Of a stretch of 64,000 bases of DNA, positions 54,446 through 63,086 are shown in pieces; position 1 is the stretch's first letter, and each line of letters opens with the position of its first letter. The DNA comes from Rossellomorea marisflavi. GTDB lineage: Bacteria; Bacillota; Bacilli; Bacillales; Bacillaceae_B. The notes beneath the pieces were generated by a model. That model had not been told where the DNA came from. It searched no databases and saw nothing but the letters and a program-made list of their open reading frames with translations. The stretch lies in assembly GCF_009806575.1 (NCBI RefSeq), contig NZ_CP047095.1:3476001-3540000 (forward strand). The letters run 5' to 3'. Made by a program: the position numbers and the translations under genes.

Positions 54446-56689
54446 TTATGTCAGGCTCCTCCCCACAACCACCTTTTCCTTACACGAAGCCATGTAGGTA
54501 GCGTACCGTAGACAGGTTTCCCAATCATCTTCCACTTCCATCGGCCACCACCTGATTGCCCCCATCGGCGCATTGGCCGCGTAGGTTTCCACAAGATGCG
54601 GTATCCTTCCGGCGATGACGATCTCATGATCTGAGAATCCGGTTTCCAGGCCTTCCCTGAGTGCTTCAAGAAGAAGAGTGTGATCATACTCTTCTTCTTC
54701 ATGAGGGATGGGGAATAACAATGAGCGACGATCCTCCCTCTCATGGATGAGATGAGCCGTCTTCACACCGGCATCATCCGTTTTCCGCTTCCAGATCCGG
54801 TCATAGGGAATCTTACGGGGCAGTTCAAGGGACTCGAGCCTCTCCCCGATCCGGTTCCCATAATAGTTGTAAAGCTGCTGCACAAGAAGCTGAATCTGCT
54901 TGTTCCTTGTAAACGTCGTATTGCTCCCACCTGTGTTCCGGTATTGGATATAGAGAAGGTCCGGGATGGCCACGACACGGGTTGACAGGAACGTCCGGAC
55001 GAGAAGGTCATAGTCATCTGCCACGAGCAGTTCCTCCCTGTGTCCTCCGATGAGATGGTAGCAGTCCCGCCTCCATGCACGGGGGTGGTTCGGAAGGCCG
55101 ACGAGATGCCTGATGGTCGTTCCATTAAGGGCCGTGTGCTTATTCACATTCTGCCAGCGCTTCATCTTGTGGATCCACACCCGGTAGTACAGGTTATAGC
55201 CGTAGCCGCTGTCCCAGCCGTACCAATGGGCGTGGAGATTATCGGCATGGACCTCCGTACAATCTCCATAGGCAAAACCGCAGTCGGGATTCTCCTGGAA
55301 GGCCGACACGATTTTCTCCAGACAATCCTCCGTGAGCTCGTCATCATGATCAACCTCCACCAGGATTTCCCCGGTGCATAGACTTGCCGCATACCGTTTC
55401 ACCGCTCCGATATAGCCGGACGATCCGTCTGGTCGGTAGCGCCTGACTCTTGAATCATCCAGCCCCATCAGATCCGTTTGGTACGTCTCATCTTCGTCAC
55501 CGGAGTCATCCACGATGACCCATTCCCAGTTCGTATAGGTCTGCTTCAAGAGAGATTCATAGGGCCGCCTGATTTTGTTTCCCGACCGGTAGGCTGCCGT
55601 GAAGACTGACACGAGGGGCCGGTCGCTGATGGTGGAAGGAATGGAAATCTCCTCACCTTCAGGCAGGGGATCCGTCCGCTTCAACCAGCAGTGAAAGAGG
55701 TGATCCGCCTCAATTTCCTCTCCCGACTTGACATGGATCCATCGCCTGCGCTCCTCAAGGGGCAGGCCGTTCAACCCTTTGAATTCCTTCCAATCATCCC
55801 CTATGGATACATACACACGTGGATGTTTTGGATCGATCTCCGGCTGTGACGCATCGGCATCACACAGAACGATATCAATTCCCTTTTCCATCAGGCGATT
55901 GAAGATGATGTGAAGATAGTGATCCGTATAAGAATCAGAGATATAGAGATAGGCCGTGAACATGGAGGACTCCGCTCCCCCCTCCTCGTTGTTCCGCCTC
56001 AGGCGTCCAATCCGATCCGTCCCCCTGTAGACCTCTTCCATTTCTCCTTTCCGGATGAGCATATGCTCTTGCTGGGCATTGGTCCCTTTGGGAAACAGGA
56101 CACCCAGCCCGTTGCTGTGGGTGAAATCGATGTGAGGATCCCCTTGTCGTTCCGCCCAGAATTTATATACTCCAAAGTCCCTTCCCCTCACATACGTGTC
56201 ATGGAACAGGACGACCCCGTTCTCCGACAGCTTCGGCAACCACGTGGTGTAATCATGGCTGACGGCTTCATATGTGTGGTATCCGTCAATATGAAGAAGG
56301 TCGATGGATCCGTCTTCGAACTCCTTCAGTGCTTCATCGAAGGTTTTCCTCAGCAGCTTGCCGATCCCGGGGAACTCCCTTTCCGTCACAGCTTTGACGC
56401 CTTCATATACATCGTCACCATAATAGCCTGCGTGGGGATCACCTTCCCACGTATCCACTGCGTGACATGTGGATGACAGTCCCCCATCCTTCACTGCCTG
56501 GCAAAAGCTGAAAAATGACGTTCCATATTGAGTACCCAGCTCAACGATGCATTCAGGAGCAAGGTAGCGTACAAGGTCATAAGCAAACCTGCGATGACCT
56601 GACCATGGGCCATATCGGATGGCACCTGCAGGCAGTTCCTCCGCTTCGTCAACGGCAAATGTCGCATGGCGATAATCCCAGCCTTTCAT
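54446..56689 (-). CDS. Methyltransferase-glycosyltransferase fusion protein
   Basis: A 747-residue cytosolic protein. Residues about 20-190 are a class I SAM methyltransferase of the Methyltransf_24 type (CIVELGTQYGTSFFSF, LLHIDGYHTYEAVSHDY). A middle segment (about 240-355) has no recognised fold. Residues about 365-590 are a family-2 glycosyltransferase (PLVSVFTAAYRSGNKI, WVIVDDSGDEDE, VDHDDELTEDC). The remainder is uncharacterised. Start ATG 56689 has GGAGGAGGG upstream. It lies downstream of rfbACBD and probably builds a methylated rhamnose-containing surface glycan. Confidence 0.85.
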   Translation of the reverse strand: MKGWDYRHATFAVDEAEELPAGAIRYGPWSGHRRFAYDLVRYLAPECIVELGTQYGTSFFSFCQAVKDGGLSSTCHAVDTWEGDPHAGYYGDDVYEGVKAVTEREFPGIGKLLRKTFDEALKEFEDGSIDLLHIDGYHTYEAVSHDYTTWLPKLSENGVVLFHDTYVRGRDFGVYKFWAERQGDPHIDFTHSNGLGVLFPKGTNAQQEHMLIRKGEMEEVYRGTDRIGRLRRNNEEGGAESSMFTAYLYISDSYTDHYLHIIFNRLMEKGIDIVLCDADASQPEIDPKHPRVYVSIGDDWKEFKGLNGLPLEERRRWIHVKSGEEIEADHLFHCWLKRTDPLPEGEEISIPSTISDRPLVSVFTAAYRSGNKIRRPYESLLKQTYTNWEWVIVDDSGDEDETYQTDLMGLDDSRVRRYRPDGSSGYIGAVKRYAASLCTGEILVEVDHDDELTEDCLEKIVSAFQENPDCGFAYGDCTEVHADNLHAHWYGWDSGYGYNLYYRVWIHKMKRWQNVNKHTALNGTTIRHLVGLPNHPRAWRRDCYHLIGGHREELLVADDYDLLVRTFLSTRVVAIPDLLYIQYRNTGGSNTTFTRNKQIQLLVQQLYNYYGNRIGERLESLELPRKIPYDRIWKRKTDDAGVKTAHLIHEREDRRSLLFPIPHEEEEYDHTLLLEALREGLETGFSDHEIVIAGRIPHLVETYAANAPMGAIRWWPMEVEDDWETCLRYATYMASCKEKVVVGRSLT

Positions 56690-56706
56690 CTCCCTCCTCC
56701 TCTCAC

Positions 56707-56738
56707 AAAAAAACACATACCTCCTTACAAGGTATGTG
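56707..56738 (-). terminator. Terminator after the rfb operon
   Basis: CACATACC/GGTATGTG arms followed leftward by seven T, between rfbD and the fusion gene. Its T run ends just before the fusion gene's ribosome binding site. Confidence 0.82.
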
Positions 56739-56757
56739 AAAAAACGTTCATTATATC

Positions 56758-57588
56758 TTAAACCCGAATGGAATCGAGGTAGCGTTTGACCGCATCTTTC
56801 CACGGGGGAAGGGGTGGCGCTTTTTGGTTCGCGAGCACGGAGTATCGGGGTCTGGCTGCCTTGCTTGGGTATTCCTTTGAAGGGCAGGGTAGGATGATTG
56901 TCTTTTTACCTGAAAGCCGGATGGATTCATCAGCCAGCTCCCTCCACGAGCATGCCCCGGCATTAGCAAGATGGAATGTGCCGAATCGATGAGTTTCAAC
57001 CAGCCGGATAATGGCCCCGGCGAGATCCACGGTATACGTCGGACTGCCAAGGACGTCGTCCACGACCTTCAGGGTGTCGTTCGTTTCCGATAAAGTCAAG
57101 ATCTTCTTGATGAAATTCGGCCCCCCTCCCCCGAACACCCAGGACGTCCGCACAATATAGTGCCGGGGAGCCGCCTTCCTCACCGCCTCTTCCCCGGCAA
57201 GCTTCGACCTTCCATAGGCATTGAGGGGAGCCGGATGATCCCCCTCTTCATACGGGGCCTTCTTCTTCCCATCGAAGACATAGTCCGTGCTGATATAAAC
57301 CAACACAGCTCCGACTGCACTTGCTGCTTCCGCTATATAACTGGTTCCCTCTTCATTCACAAGGAAAGCCCGTGCTTCCTCTTCTTCCGCCAGCTCCACA
57401 TCCGTGAAGGCCGCACAGTGGATGATGATGTCGGGGGAGGACCGGTAAATGAAGCCCTTGGTCTGATCCACATCCGTCACATCGAGTTCGGCCCTGTGCG
57501 GTGCCAGGAATGGCCTGCCCGCATCCCTCAGCTGCCGGATGATTTCACTGCCGAGCTGGCCTGATCCACCCGTGATCATAATGGTCAC
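56758..57588 (-). CDS. rfbD: dTDP-4-dehydrorhamnose reductase
   Basis: A 276-residue short-chain-type reductase making dTDP-L-rhamnose. The Rossmann motif GGSGQLGSE, the catalytic Ser/Thr and YxxxK (YISTDYVFDGKKKAPYEE, NAYGRSKLAGE) and RTSWVFG match RfbD/RmlD. I use GTG 57588 (MTIMITGG), which overlaps the rfbB stop as GTGA; the longer open frame to 57645 would run inside rfbB. It is the last gene of the four-gene rhamnose operon. Confidence 0.92.
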   Translation of the reverse strand: MTIMITGGSGQLGSEIIRQLRDAGRPFLAPHRAELDVTDVDQTKGFIYRSSPDIIIHCAAFTDVELAEEEEARAFLVNEEGTSYIAEAASAVGAVLVYISTDYVFDGKKKAPYEEGDHPAPLNAYGRSKLAGEEAVRKAAPRHYIVRTSWVFGGGGPNFIKKILTLSETNDTLKVVDDVLGSPTYTVDLAGAIIRLVETHRFGTFHLANAGACSWRELADESIRLSGKKTIILPCPSKEYPSKAARPRYSVLANQKAPPLPPWKDAVKRYLDSIRV

Positions 57589-58571
57589 AGTCCCACGCCC
57601 CTTTTCAACACATATTCCCACCATGGGCGATGCTCCTTGTACCATCGGATCGCCTTTTTCAAAGCCGGCTCAAATTCATATCGGGGGGCCCAGCCCAATT
57701 CATTCCTGATCTTATCCGAATCGAGTGCGTAGCGGTAATCATGTCCGGGGCGGTCATCAACATAGGTGATCCGGTTTTCATCCAATTCGAGCTCCTCCAG
57801 GATGAACCTCGCGATTTCGAGGTTTTTCCGCTCATTGGAAGAACCGATGTTGTAGACTTCCCCTGCAATCCCTTTTTCAATTACAGCGTCGATGGCCGTA
57901 CAATGGTCGTGCACGTGGATCCAATCCCTGACGTTCTGTCCTGTTCCATAGAGTGAAAGAGAATGCCCTCTCAGTGCCTGGATGATCATCTTCGGGATGA
58001 ACTTCTCCGGGAACTGCCGCGGTCCGTAATTGTTTGTACAGCGCGTAACATTGACGGGCAGGCCGAATGTATGGTGACAGGCGAGGACGAGGCAATCGGA
58101 CGCCGCCTTGCTCGCAGCATACGGGCTTCGTGGTGCTAACGGGGATTCTTCTGTGAAGCTTCCTGTTTCCCCAAGGCTTCCGTATACTTCATCGGTGGAA
58201 ATATGAATGAAGCGTACGCCGTGCTCCCTTGCCACGTCCAGAAGCACCTGGGTGCCGGCTACATTTGTATGGATGAAGGATGACGCCGAGGCAATGCTCC
58301 GGTCCACATGGGACTCGGCCGCAAAATGGACGATCAAATTGATGTTGAACTGCCTGATCAGATCATCGACGAGCTCCCCATTGTTGATATCCCCCTCCAC
58401 GAATGTGTAGCGTGGGCTATTCTCCAGCTCTTTCAACGACTCAAGGTCTCCTGCATAGGTGAGCGCATCAAGATTCACGATCCTGTCCTCCGTCCCTCTC
58501 AATCTATGATGGATGAAGTGATGACCGATGAATCCCGCTCCCCCCGTTACAAGGATGCTATACTCATTCAA
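57585..58571 (-). CDS. rfbB: dTDP-glucose 4,6-dehydratase
   Basis: A 328-residue NAD-dependent extended SDR enzyme. Signatures are VTGGAGFIGHHF, HFAAESHVDRS, STDEVYGSLGE and catalytic YAASKAASD. The start is uncertain: TTG 58571 has GGGAGG at a nine-base spacing and overlaps the rfbC stop, while ATG 58580 adds three residues but has the site directly adjacent. It is the third gene of rfbACBD. Confidence 0.94.
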   Translation of the reverse strand: MNEYSILVTGGAGFIGHHFIHHRLRGTEDRIVNLDALTYAGDLESLKELENSPRYTFVEGDINNGELVDDLIRQFNINLIVHFAAESHVDRSIASASSFIHTNVAGTQVLLDVAREHGVRFIHISTDEVYGSLGETGSFTEESPLAPRSPYAASKAASDCLVLACHHTFGLPVNVTRCTNNYGPRQFPEKFIPKMIIQALRGHSLSLYGTGQNVRDWIHVHDHCTAIDAVIEKGIAGEVYNIGSSNERKNLEIARFILEELELDENRITYVDDRPGHDYRYALDSDKIRNELGWAPRYEFEPALKKAIRWYKEHRPWWEYVLKRGVGL

Positions 58572-59106
58572 AATCGGCATCCTCCCAACCTGGCAGGCTT
58601 TCATCTTTTCCAGAAAGAATCGGCACATCCACCGGCCAGTCGATGGCAAGATGGGGGTCATCCCAGCGGATTCCCCGGTCGGACGCGGCGTGGTAATAGG
58701 AGTCCGCCTTATAAAGGACGGTCGTCCCTTCCTCCAACGTGCAAAAGCCATGGGCCATGCCCTTTGGAATATAGAGCTGCCGTTTATTCTGTGCACTGAG
58801 GACCGTCCCGAACCAACGTCCGAACGTACTCGATCCCTTCCGTATGTCCACCGCCACATCAAAGATCGATCCCGAAGCCACCCTCACCAGCTTCGTCTGG
58901 GCATGTTCCCCGATCTGATAGTGCAGGCCCCTCAGCACGCCCGCCTTCTCTGAAAACGATTCGTTATCCTGGACGAACCTGGCCATCAATCCGTGGATGC
59001 CTGCCCTCCGTTCGTTGTAGCTTTCGAAAAAATATCCCCGATGATCCCCGAGTACTTGTGGTTCCAGCACCACCACGCCATGGAGATTTGTCTCTATGAC
59101 CTTCAT
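58564..59106 (-). CDS. rfbC: dTDP-4-dehydrorhamnose 3,5-epimerase
   Basis: A 180-residue cupin epimerase. Conserved features are DHRGYFFESYNE, the catalytic His in VLRGLHYQ, and IPKGMAHGFCTLEEGTTVLYK. It overlaps the end of rfbA by four bases and the start of rfbB. The family and order leave no doubt. Confidence 0.95.
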   Translation of the reverse strand: MKVIETNLHGVVVLEPQVLGDHRGYFFESYNERRAGIHGLMARFVQDNESFSEKAGVLRGLHYQIGEHAQTKLVRVASGSIFDVAVDIRKGSSTFGRWFGTVLSAQNKRQLYIPKGMAHGFCTLEEGTTVLYKADSYYHAASDRGIRWDDPHLAIDWPVDVPILSGKDESLPGWEDADFE

Positions 59107-59969
59107 CTTTTACTCCCCCTTGCTGCCACCCTCTTGAGATACTGTCCATATGGATTATTATGGAACTGATGACCGAGCTTCATCAGCTCTTCTGAAGTAA
59201 TCCACCCCTTTCGGAAGGCTACTTCTTCCATACATCCGATTTTGACGTTTTTCGTCTCTTCCATCGTCTTGATAAACTGCGATGCCTTGAATAGGGACTC
59301 ATGGGTACCTGCATCCATCCAGGCATCATGTTCCCCGAGGAGACGGACCGAAAGTTTCCCCGATTGCAGGTAGATACGGTTGATATCCGTAATCTCAAGC
59401 TCTCCACGCACGGATGGCCGCAGGCTTTTGGCAACTGCCACGACATCGCTGTCGTACACATATAACCCTGCGACAGCATAGTTGGACTTCGGGCAGGCCG
59501 GCTTTTCCTCGATTGACTCCACTTGCCCTTCGCTTGAAAAGCCCACCACCCCGAAACGCTCCGGATCTACTACATAAGCACCAAAGACAAGAGCATCATC
59601 CCCGTGCCACACGGGATCCTGAAACCCCGGCCCATAAAACACATTGTCTCCAAGAATTAACGCCGTACGCTCTTCTCCTATGAAGGCTTCCCCTATGATA
59701 AAAGCCTGAGCGATGCCCTCCGGTTTCGGTTGCAGTGCATACTGGATTGAGATCCCGAGCGTACTCCCATCACCGAGAAGCTGCCCGTATCGACCGAGAT
59801 CCTGCTCCGTCGAAATGATCAAGATTTCACGGATTCCTGCTTCCATCAACGTACAGATGGGGTAGTAAATCATCGGCTTATCGTAAAGGGGAAGGAGATG
59901 TTTCGAGATTGATTTCGTCAATGGATACAAGCGCGTACCGCGCCCCCCTGCTAATATGATGCCTTTCAT
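59103..59969 (-). CDS. rfbA: Glucose-1-phosphate thymidylyltransferase
   Basis: A 288-residue nucleotidyltransferase committing glucose 1-phosphate to dTDP-rhamnose. The N-terminus MKGIILAGGRGTRLYPLTKSISK and ALILGDNVFYG, VVGFSSEGQVESIEEKP are typical. Start ATG 59969 has GGGAG upstream. It is the first gene of the leftward rfbACBD operon. Confidence 0.95.
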   Translation of the reverse strand: MKGIILAGGRGTRLYPLTKSISKHLLPLYDKPMIYYPICTLMEAGIREILIISTEQDLGRYGQLLGDGSTLGISIQYALQPKPEGIAQAFIIGEAFIGEERTALILGDNVFYGPGFQDPVWHGDDALVFGAYVVDPERFGVVGFSSEGQVESIEEKPACPKSNYAVAGLYVYDSDVVAVAKSLRPSVRGELEITDINRIYLQSGKLSVRLLGEHDAWMDAGTHESLFKASQFIKTMEETKNVKIGCMEEVAFRKGWITSEELMKLGHQFHNNPYGQYLKRVAARGSKR

Positions 59970-60138
59970 ATGGAACGCTCCCAACATAAGAAGATATTTC
60001 TGCTGTGTTATCGTATGCAAGGCACAAAAAGAAGGTCCGCTGAGCACACATGTGATAAAACCAAAAAAAGGAAAATATCTATTACTGTCGAATATTTAAG
60101 AATCACGCTTAATCAAATAATGTAAAAAGGAGAAACCA

Positions 60139-60459
60139 ATGCGCAAAAAGAAAAAAATCCTGTTGTTAGTGTTCCTTTCTGTAGCGGTCTTGATCGCCCT
60201 GCCACCCTTCCTTGCGCCCGTTGTACACGGCCAAAGCTCGCCTGAATCTGCTTTGAGGGCACACATCTATCAAGAAGGCCATCCGTACCAAAGCTTTTTC
60301 GCATGGATCAACGAGAACGACTACGTTGATGCTGAATTAGGGCAGCTCTATGATGTGAAATGGTTCGATTTTAATAGTCCGACCGGAGATACTTCCTCTG
60401 TCTGTTATGCACCCAAACAGGATGGCACTTACATGATCCAATGTGGCACCGGGCCATGA
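60139..60459 (+). CDS. Small exported protein of unknown function
   Basis: A 106-residue protein with AAAAGGAG upstream of the ATG. The basic N-terminus and hydrophobic segment (ILLLVFLSVAVLIALPPFLAP) with a possible signal cleavage after VHG suggest secretion. The remainder has aromatic residues and two cysteines (Cys89 in SVCYAP and Cys102 in IQCGTG) that could form a disulfide. No family was recognised. It sits alone between rfbA and the glutamate decarboxylase gene. Confidence 0.65.
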   Translation: MRKKKKILLLVFLSVAVLIALPPFLAPVVHGQSSPESALRAHIYQEGHPYQSFFAWINENDYVDAELGQLYDVKWFDFNSPTGDTSSVCYAPKQDGTYMIQCGTGP

Positions 60460-60668
60460 ATGAAGGAATCGTGTATTTTTGTAGAGGACATTTACAAAAA
60501 AGCTAGGTCCATGGAAAAGATGATCGCTGTACAATACAGGGATCATCTTTTTTGATTGCATATCGGCAATGAGTAGCTGATTTTTTGAATGATCCTTTAA
60601 ACGCTTGGTTAATTCCAATATTTTCAGCAAATAATAGAGTGGCTAACCAGTTCATAAGGGGGATTTAT

Positions 60669-62138
60669 ATGCCACAGGATCGAAAAGCAGACACTCAAAG
60701 CGATACATACGGAGGAAAAGAAATCAAGCCCTATCAGCAACAACGATTACCGCATCACATGGAAATGGAGCTTCCACACGAACTCTCCATTAACCCTCTG
60801 TTTGCCCGCGAAGGTGAATCCACCATTCCCCGCTTTCATCTGGCAGATGGGGGAATGCTACCAGAAACAGCCTATCAGATCGTCCATGATGAAATCACCC
60901 TTGATGGCAATGCACGCTTGAACCTCGCTACATTCGTCAGCACGTGGATGGAGCCGGCCGCAGAGCGCTTGTATGCCGAATCATTCGACAAAAACATGAT
61001 AGACAAGGATGAATATCCGCAGACAGCCCAAATCGAGGAGAGATGCGTCCGCATTTTAGCCGATCTCTGGCATTCACCCGAGCCTTTGAAGACGATGGGG
61101 GTTTCCACAACGGGGTCGTCGGAAGCCTGTATGCTTGGAGGGCTGGCGTTGAAAAGGCGCTGGCAAAACGCACGCAAAAAGGAAGGGAAACCAGTAGATC
61201 GCCCCAATATCGTGTTTAGTTCTGCTGTTCAGGTCGTTTGGGAAAAATTCGCGAACTATTGGGAGGTGGAACCACGCTACGTAAAGGTCACCCCGGAGCA
61301 TCCCAAATTGAATCCTGAGGGAGTCCTCGCTGCAGTGGACGAAAATACGATTGGGGTAGTCGCCATTCTTGGCGAAACGTATACCGGCCTATATGAACCA
61401 ATAGTCGCGATTGCGAAAGCATTGGACGATCTGCAGGAGAAATCCGGCCTCAATATTCCGATGCATGTGGATGCCGCGTCAGGGGGATTTATCGCACCGT
61501 TCCTTCAACCTGACCTGGTTTGGGATTTCCAACTGCCAAGGGTGAAGTCCATCAATGTATCCGGACATAAGTATGGATTGGTCTACCCGGGATTGGGTTG
61601 GATCATCTGGAGGGAAGCCAAGGACCTCCCTGAGGAACTCATCTTCCGCGTCTCCTATCTGGGCGGGAATATGCCGACTTTCGCCTTGAATTTTTCCCGA
61701 CCCGGCGCCCAAGTGCTGCTGCAATATTATAATTACCTGCGTCTGGGGAAAGAAGGGTACTATGAGGTCCAAAAGGCTTCACAGAACGTTGCCCTCTTCC
61801 TGAGCAAGGAGATTCAGAACATGGGACCGTTTGAACTTTTATCCGATGGTTCCGATATACCCGTCTTCGCTTGGCGACTGAGAGATGATGCCACATCCCA
61901 TTGGACGCTATTTGATTTATCCAGACAAATGCGTGTGTTCGGCTGGCAGGTCCCCGCCTATCCATTGCCTCCTGACATGGCAACGGTGACGATAATGCGG
62001 GTGGTGGTCCGGAATGGTTTCTCCATGGACCTTGCCCATTTATTTTTGGTGAACCTCAAACAGGCCGTTGCTTTTCTCGATACACTGGACGCACCTATGC
62101 CACATGATACGAAGTATGATAATAGGTTTCATCATTAG
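60669..62138 (+). CDS. gadB: Glutamate decarboxylase
   Basis: A 489-residue PLP enzyme converting glutamate to GABA with proton consumption. The PLP lysine is Lys301 in VSGHKYG, with the Asp/His pair in HVDAASGGF (266-274) and the STTGSSEA loop. I use ATG 60669 with AAGGGGG seven bases upstream; an upstream in-frame start at 60585 lacks a site. No glutamate/GABA antiporter gene is near, so it cannot form an acid-resistance unit by itself here. Confidence 0.93.
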   Translation: MPQDRKADTQSDTYGGKEIKPYQQQRLPHHMEMELPHELSINPLFAREGESTIPRFHLADGGMLPETAYQIVHDEITLDGNARLNLATFVSTWMEPAAERLYAESFDKNMIDKDEYPQTAQIEERCVRILADLWHSPEPLKTMGVSTTGSSEACMLGGLALKRRWQNARKKEGKPVDRPNIVFSSAVQVVWEKFANYWEVEPRYVKVTPEHPKLNPEGVLAAVDENTIGVVAILGETYTGLYEPIVAIAKALDDLQEKSGLNIPMHVDAASGGFIAPFLQPDLVWDFQLPRVKSINVSGHKYGLVYPGLGWIIWREAKDLPEELIFRVSYLGGNMPTFALNFSRPGAQVLLQYYNYLRLGKEGYYEVQKASQNVALFLSKEIQNMGPFELLSDGSDIPVFAWRLRDDATSHWTLFDLSRQMRVFGWQVPAYPLPPDMATVTIMRVVVRNGFSMDLAHLFLVNLKQAVAFLDTLDAPMPHDTKYDNRFHH

Positions 62139-62183
62139 AAGGTAAACATGAGCAGATCTACCGAGTAGTTCCTGGTACTACAC

Positions 62184-62235
62184 AAAAAAGCACCCTATAG
62201 GCAGACTCAGGTCTGTTCTATAGGGTGCTTTTTTC
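62184..62235. terminator. Bidirectional terminator
   Basis: AGCACCCTATAG/CTATAGGGTGCT is a perfect 12-bp outer stem, with an inner CAGAC/GTCTG pair, flanked by A6 and T6 runs between convergent genes. Confidence 0.9.
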
Positions 62236-62255
62236 AGTCCTAGGGACCGTTGTTA

Positions 62256-63035
62256 TTAGATCGACTTCACCATGCCTCCATCCACGAGGAAGGAGCTTCC
62301 GGTCATATAGGTGTTGGCGTCTGATACAAGGAAGGTGACGACGTTGGAGAACTCTTCCGGTGTCCCGTAGCGTTTCAACGGGATCTTCGCCTTCGACTCT
62401 TCCTCCACCTCTTCCACGCTCTTCCCATGCTTTTCCGCATTGACCGAATCGAGATGGGCGACGCGGTCGGTGGCGATCCTTCCTGGGGCTACGGTATTGA
62501 TCAGGATGCCGTACTCTGCGAACTCATCGGCAAGGGTCTTCGCCATGCCGATCATCCCCGTACGGAACGTATTGGAGAGGATCAGTCCCGGGATCGGCAC
62601 CTTGATGGAAGAAGAAGCGATATTGATGATGCGCCCTCCATCCTTTTTCAGATGAGGCAAGGCCTCCCGGATGAGACGGACATAGCTCAATAGATTGAGC
62701 TGGAAGGCATTGATCCAGTCTTCATCGCTGAACTGCTCGAAGCTCCCTGCAGGAGGACCACCCGCATTGTTGATAAGGACATTGATCCCCCCGTACACGT
62801 CCACCGTCTGTTCCACAAGGCGGGTGATTTCTTCCGGCTTTGTAATATCTGCCGGACAATACTCCACTGTTCCATGGGCACTCAGCTCCTCCTTGACCTC
62901 TTTCAGAGTCCCCTCATTCCTGCTCGTGAGCATGACCCGCATGCCTTCTTTGACAAATTGGGTCGCAATGGCCTTGCCGAGCCCCTGGCTTGATGCCACC
63001 ACCAAGGCCACTTTTCCATTCAGATTCAAGTTCAT
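62256..63035 (-). CDS. Short-chain dehydrogenase/reductase (FabG-like)
   Basis: A 259-residue NAD(P)-dependent oxidoreductase. The cofactor motif ASSQGLGKA, NNAGGPPAG, catalytic Ser (NIASSSIKVPIPG) and the C-terminal VDGGMVKSI are present. The usual YxxxK is atypical: the segment reads LSNTFRTGMIGMAKTL, where a Phe occupies the Tyr position and Arg/Thr the neighbouring ones. This puts it in an SDR branch common in bacilli, annotated as 3-oxoacyl-ACP reductase-like with unknown substrate. Confidence 0.85.
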   Translation of the reverse strand: MNLNLNGKVALVVASSQGLGKAIATQFVKEGMRVMLTSRNEGTLKEVKEELSAHGTVEYCPADITKPEEITRLVEQTVDVYGGINVLINNAGGPPAGSFEQFSDEDWINAFQLNLLSYVRLIREALPHLKKDGGRIINIASSSIKVPIPGLILSNTFRTGMIGMAKTLADEFAEYGILINTVAPGRIATDRVAHLDSVNAEKHGKSVEEVEEESKAKIPLKRYGTPEEFSNVVTFLVSDANTYMTGSSFLVDGGMVKSI

Positions 63036-63086
63036 CCTGCTTCCTCCTTCTATGTATCCCTTCTATCACTCTATAACCTTCTCGGT

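Noticed and set aside
60669-62138. A gadB-based acid-resistance operon
   Set aside because: No GadC-type antiporter or regulator is adjacent; only the decarboxylase can be supported.
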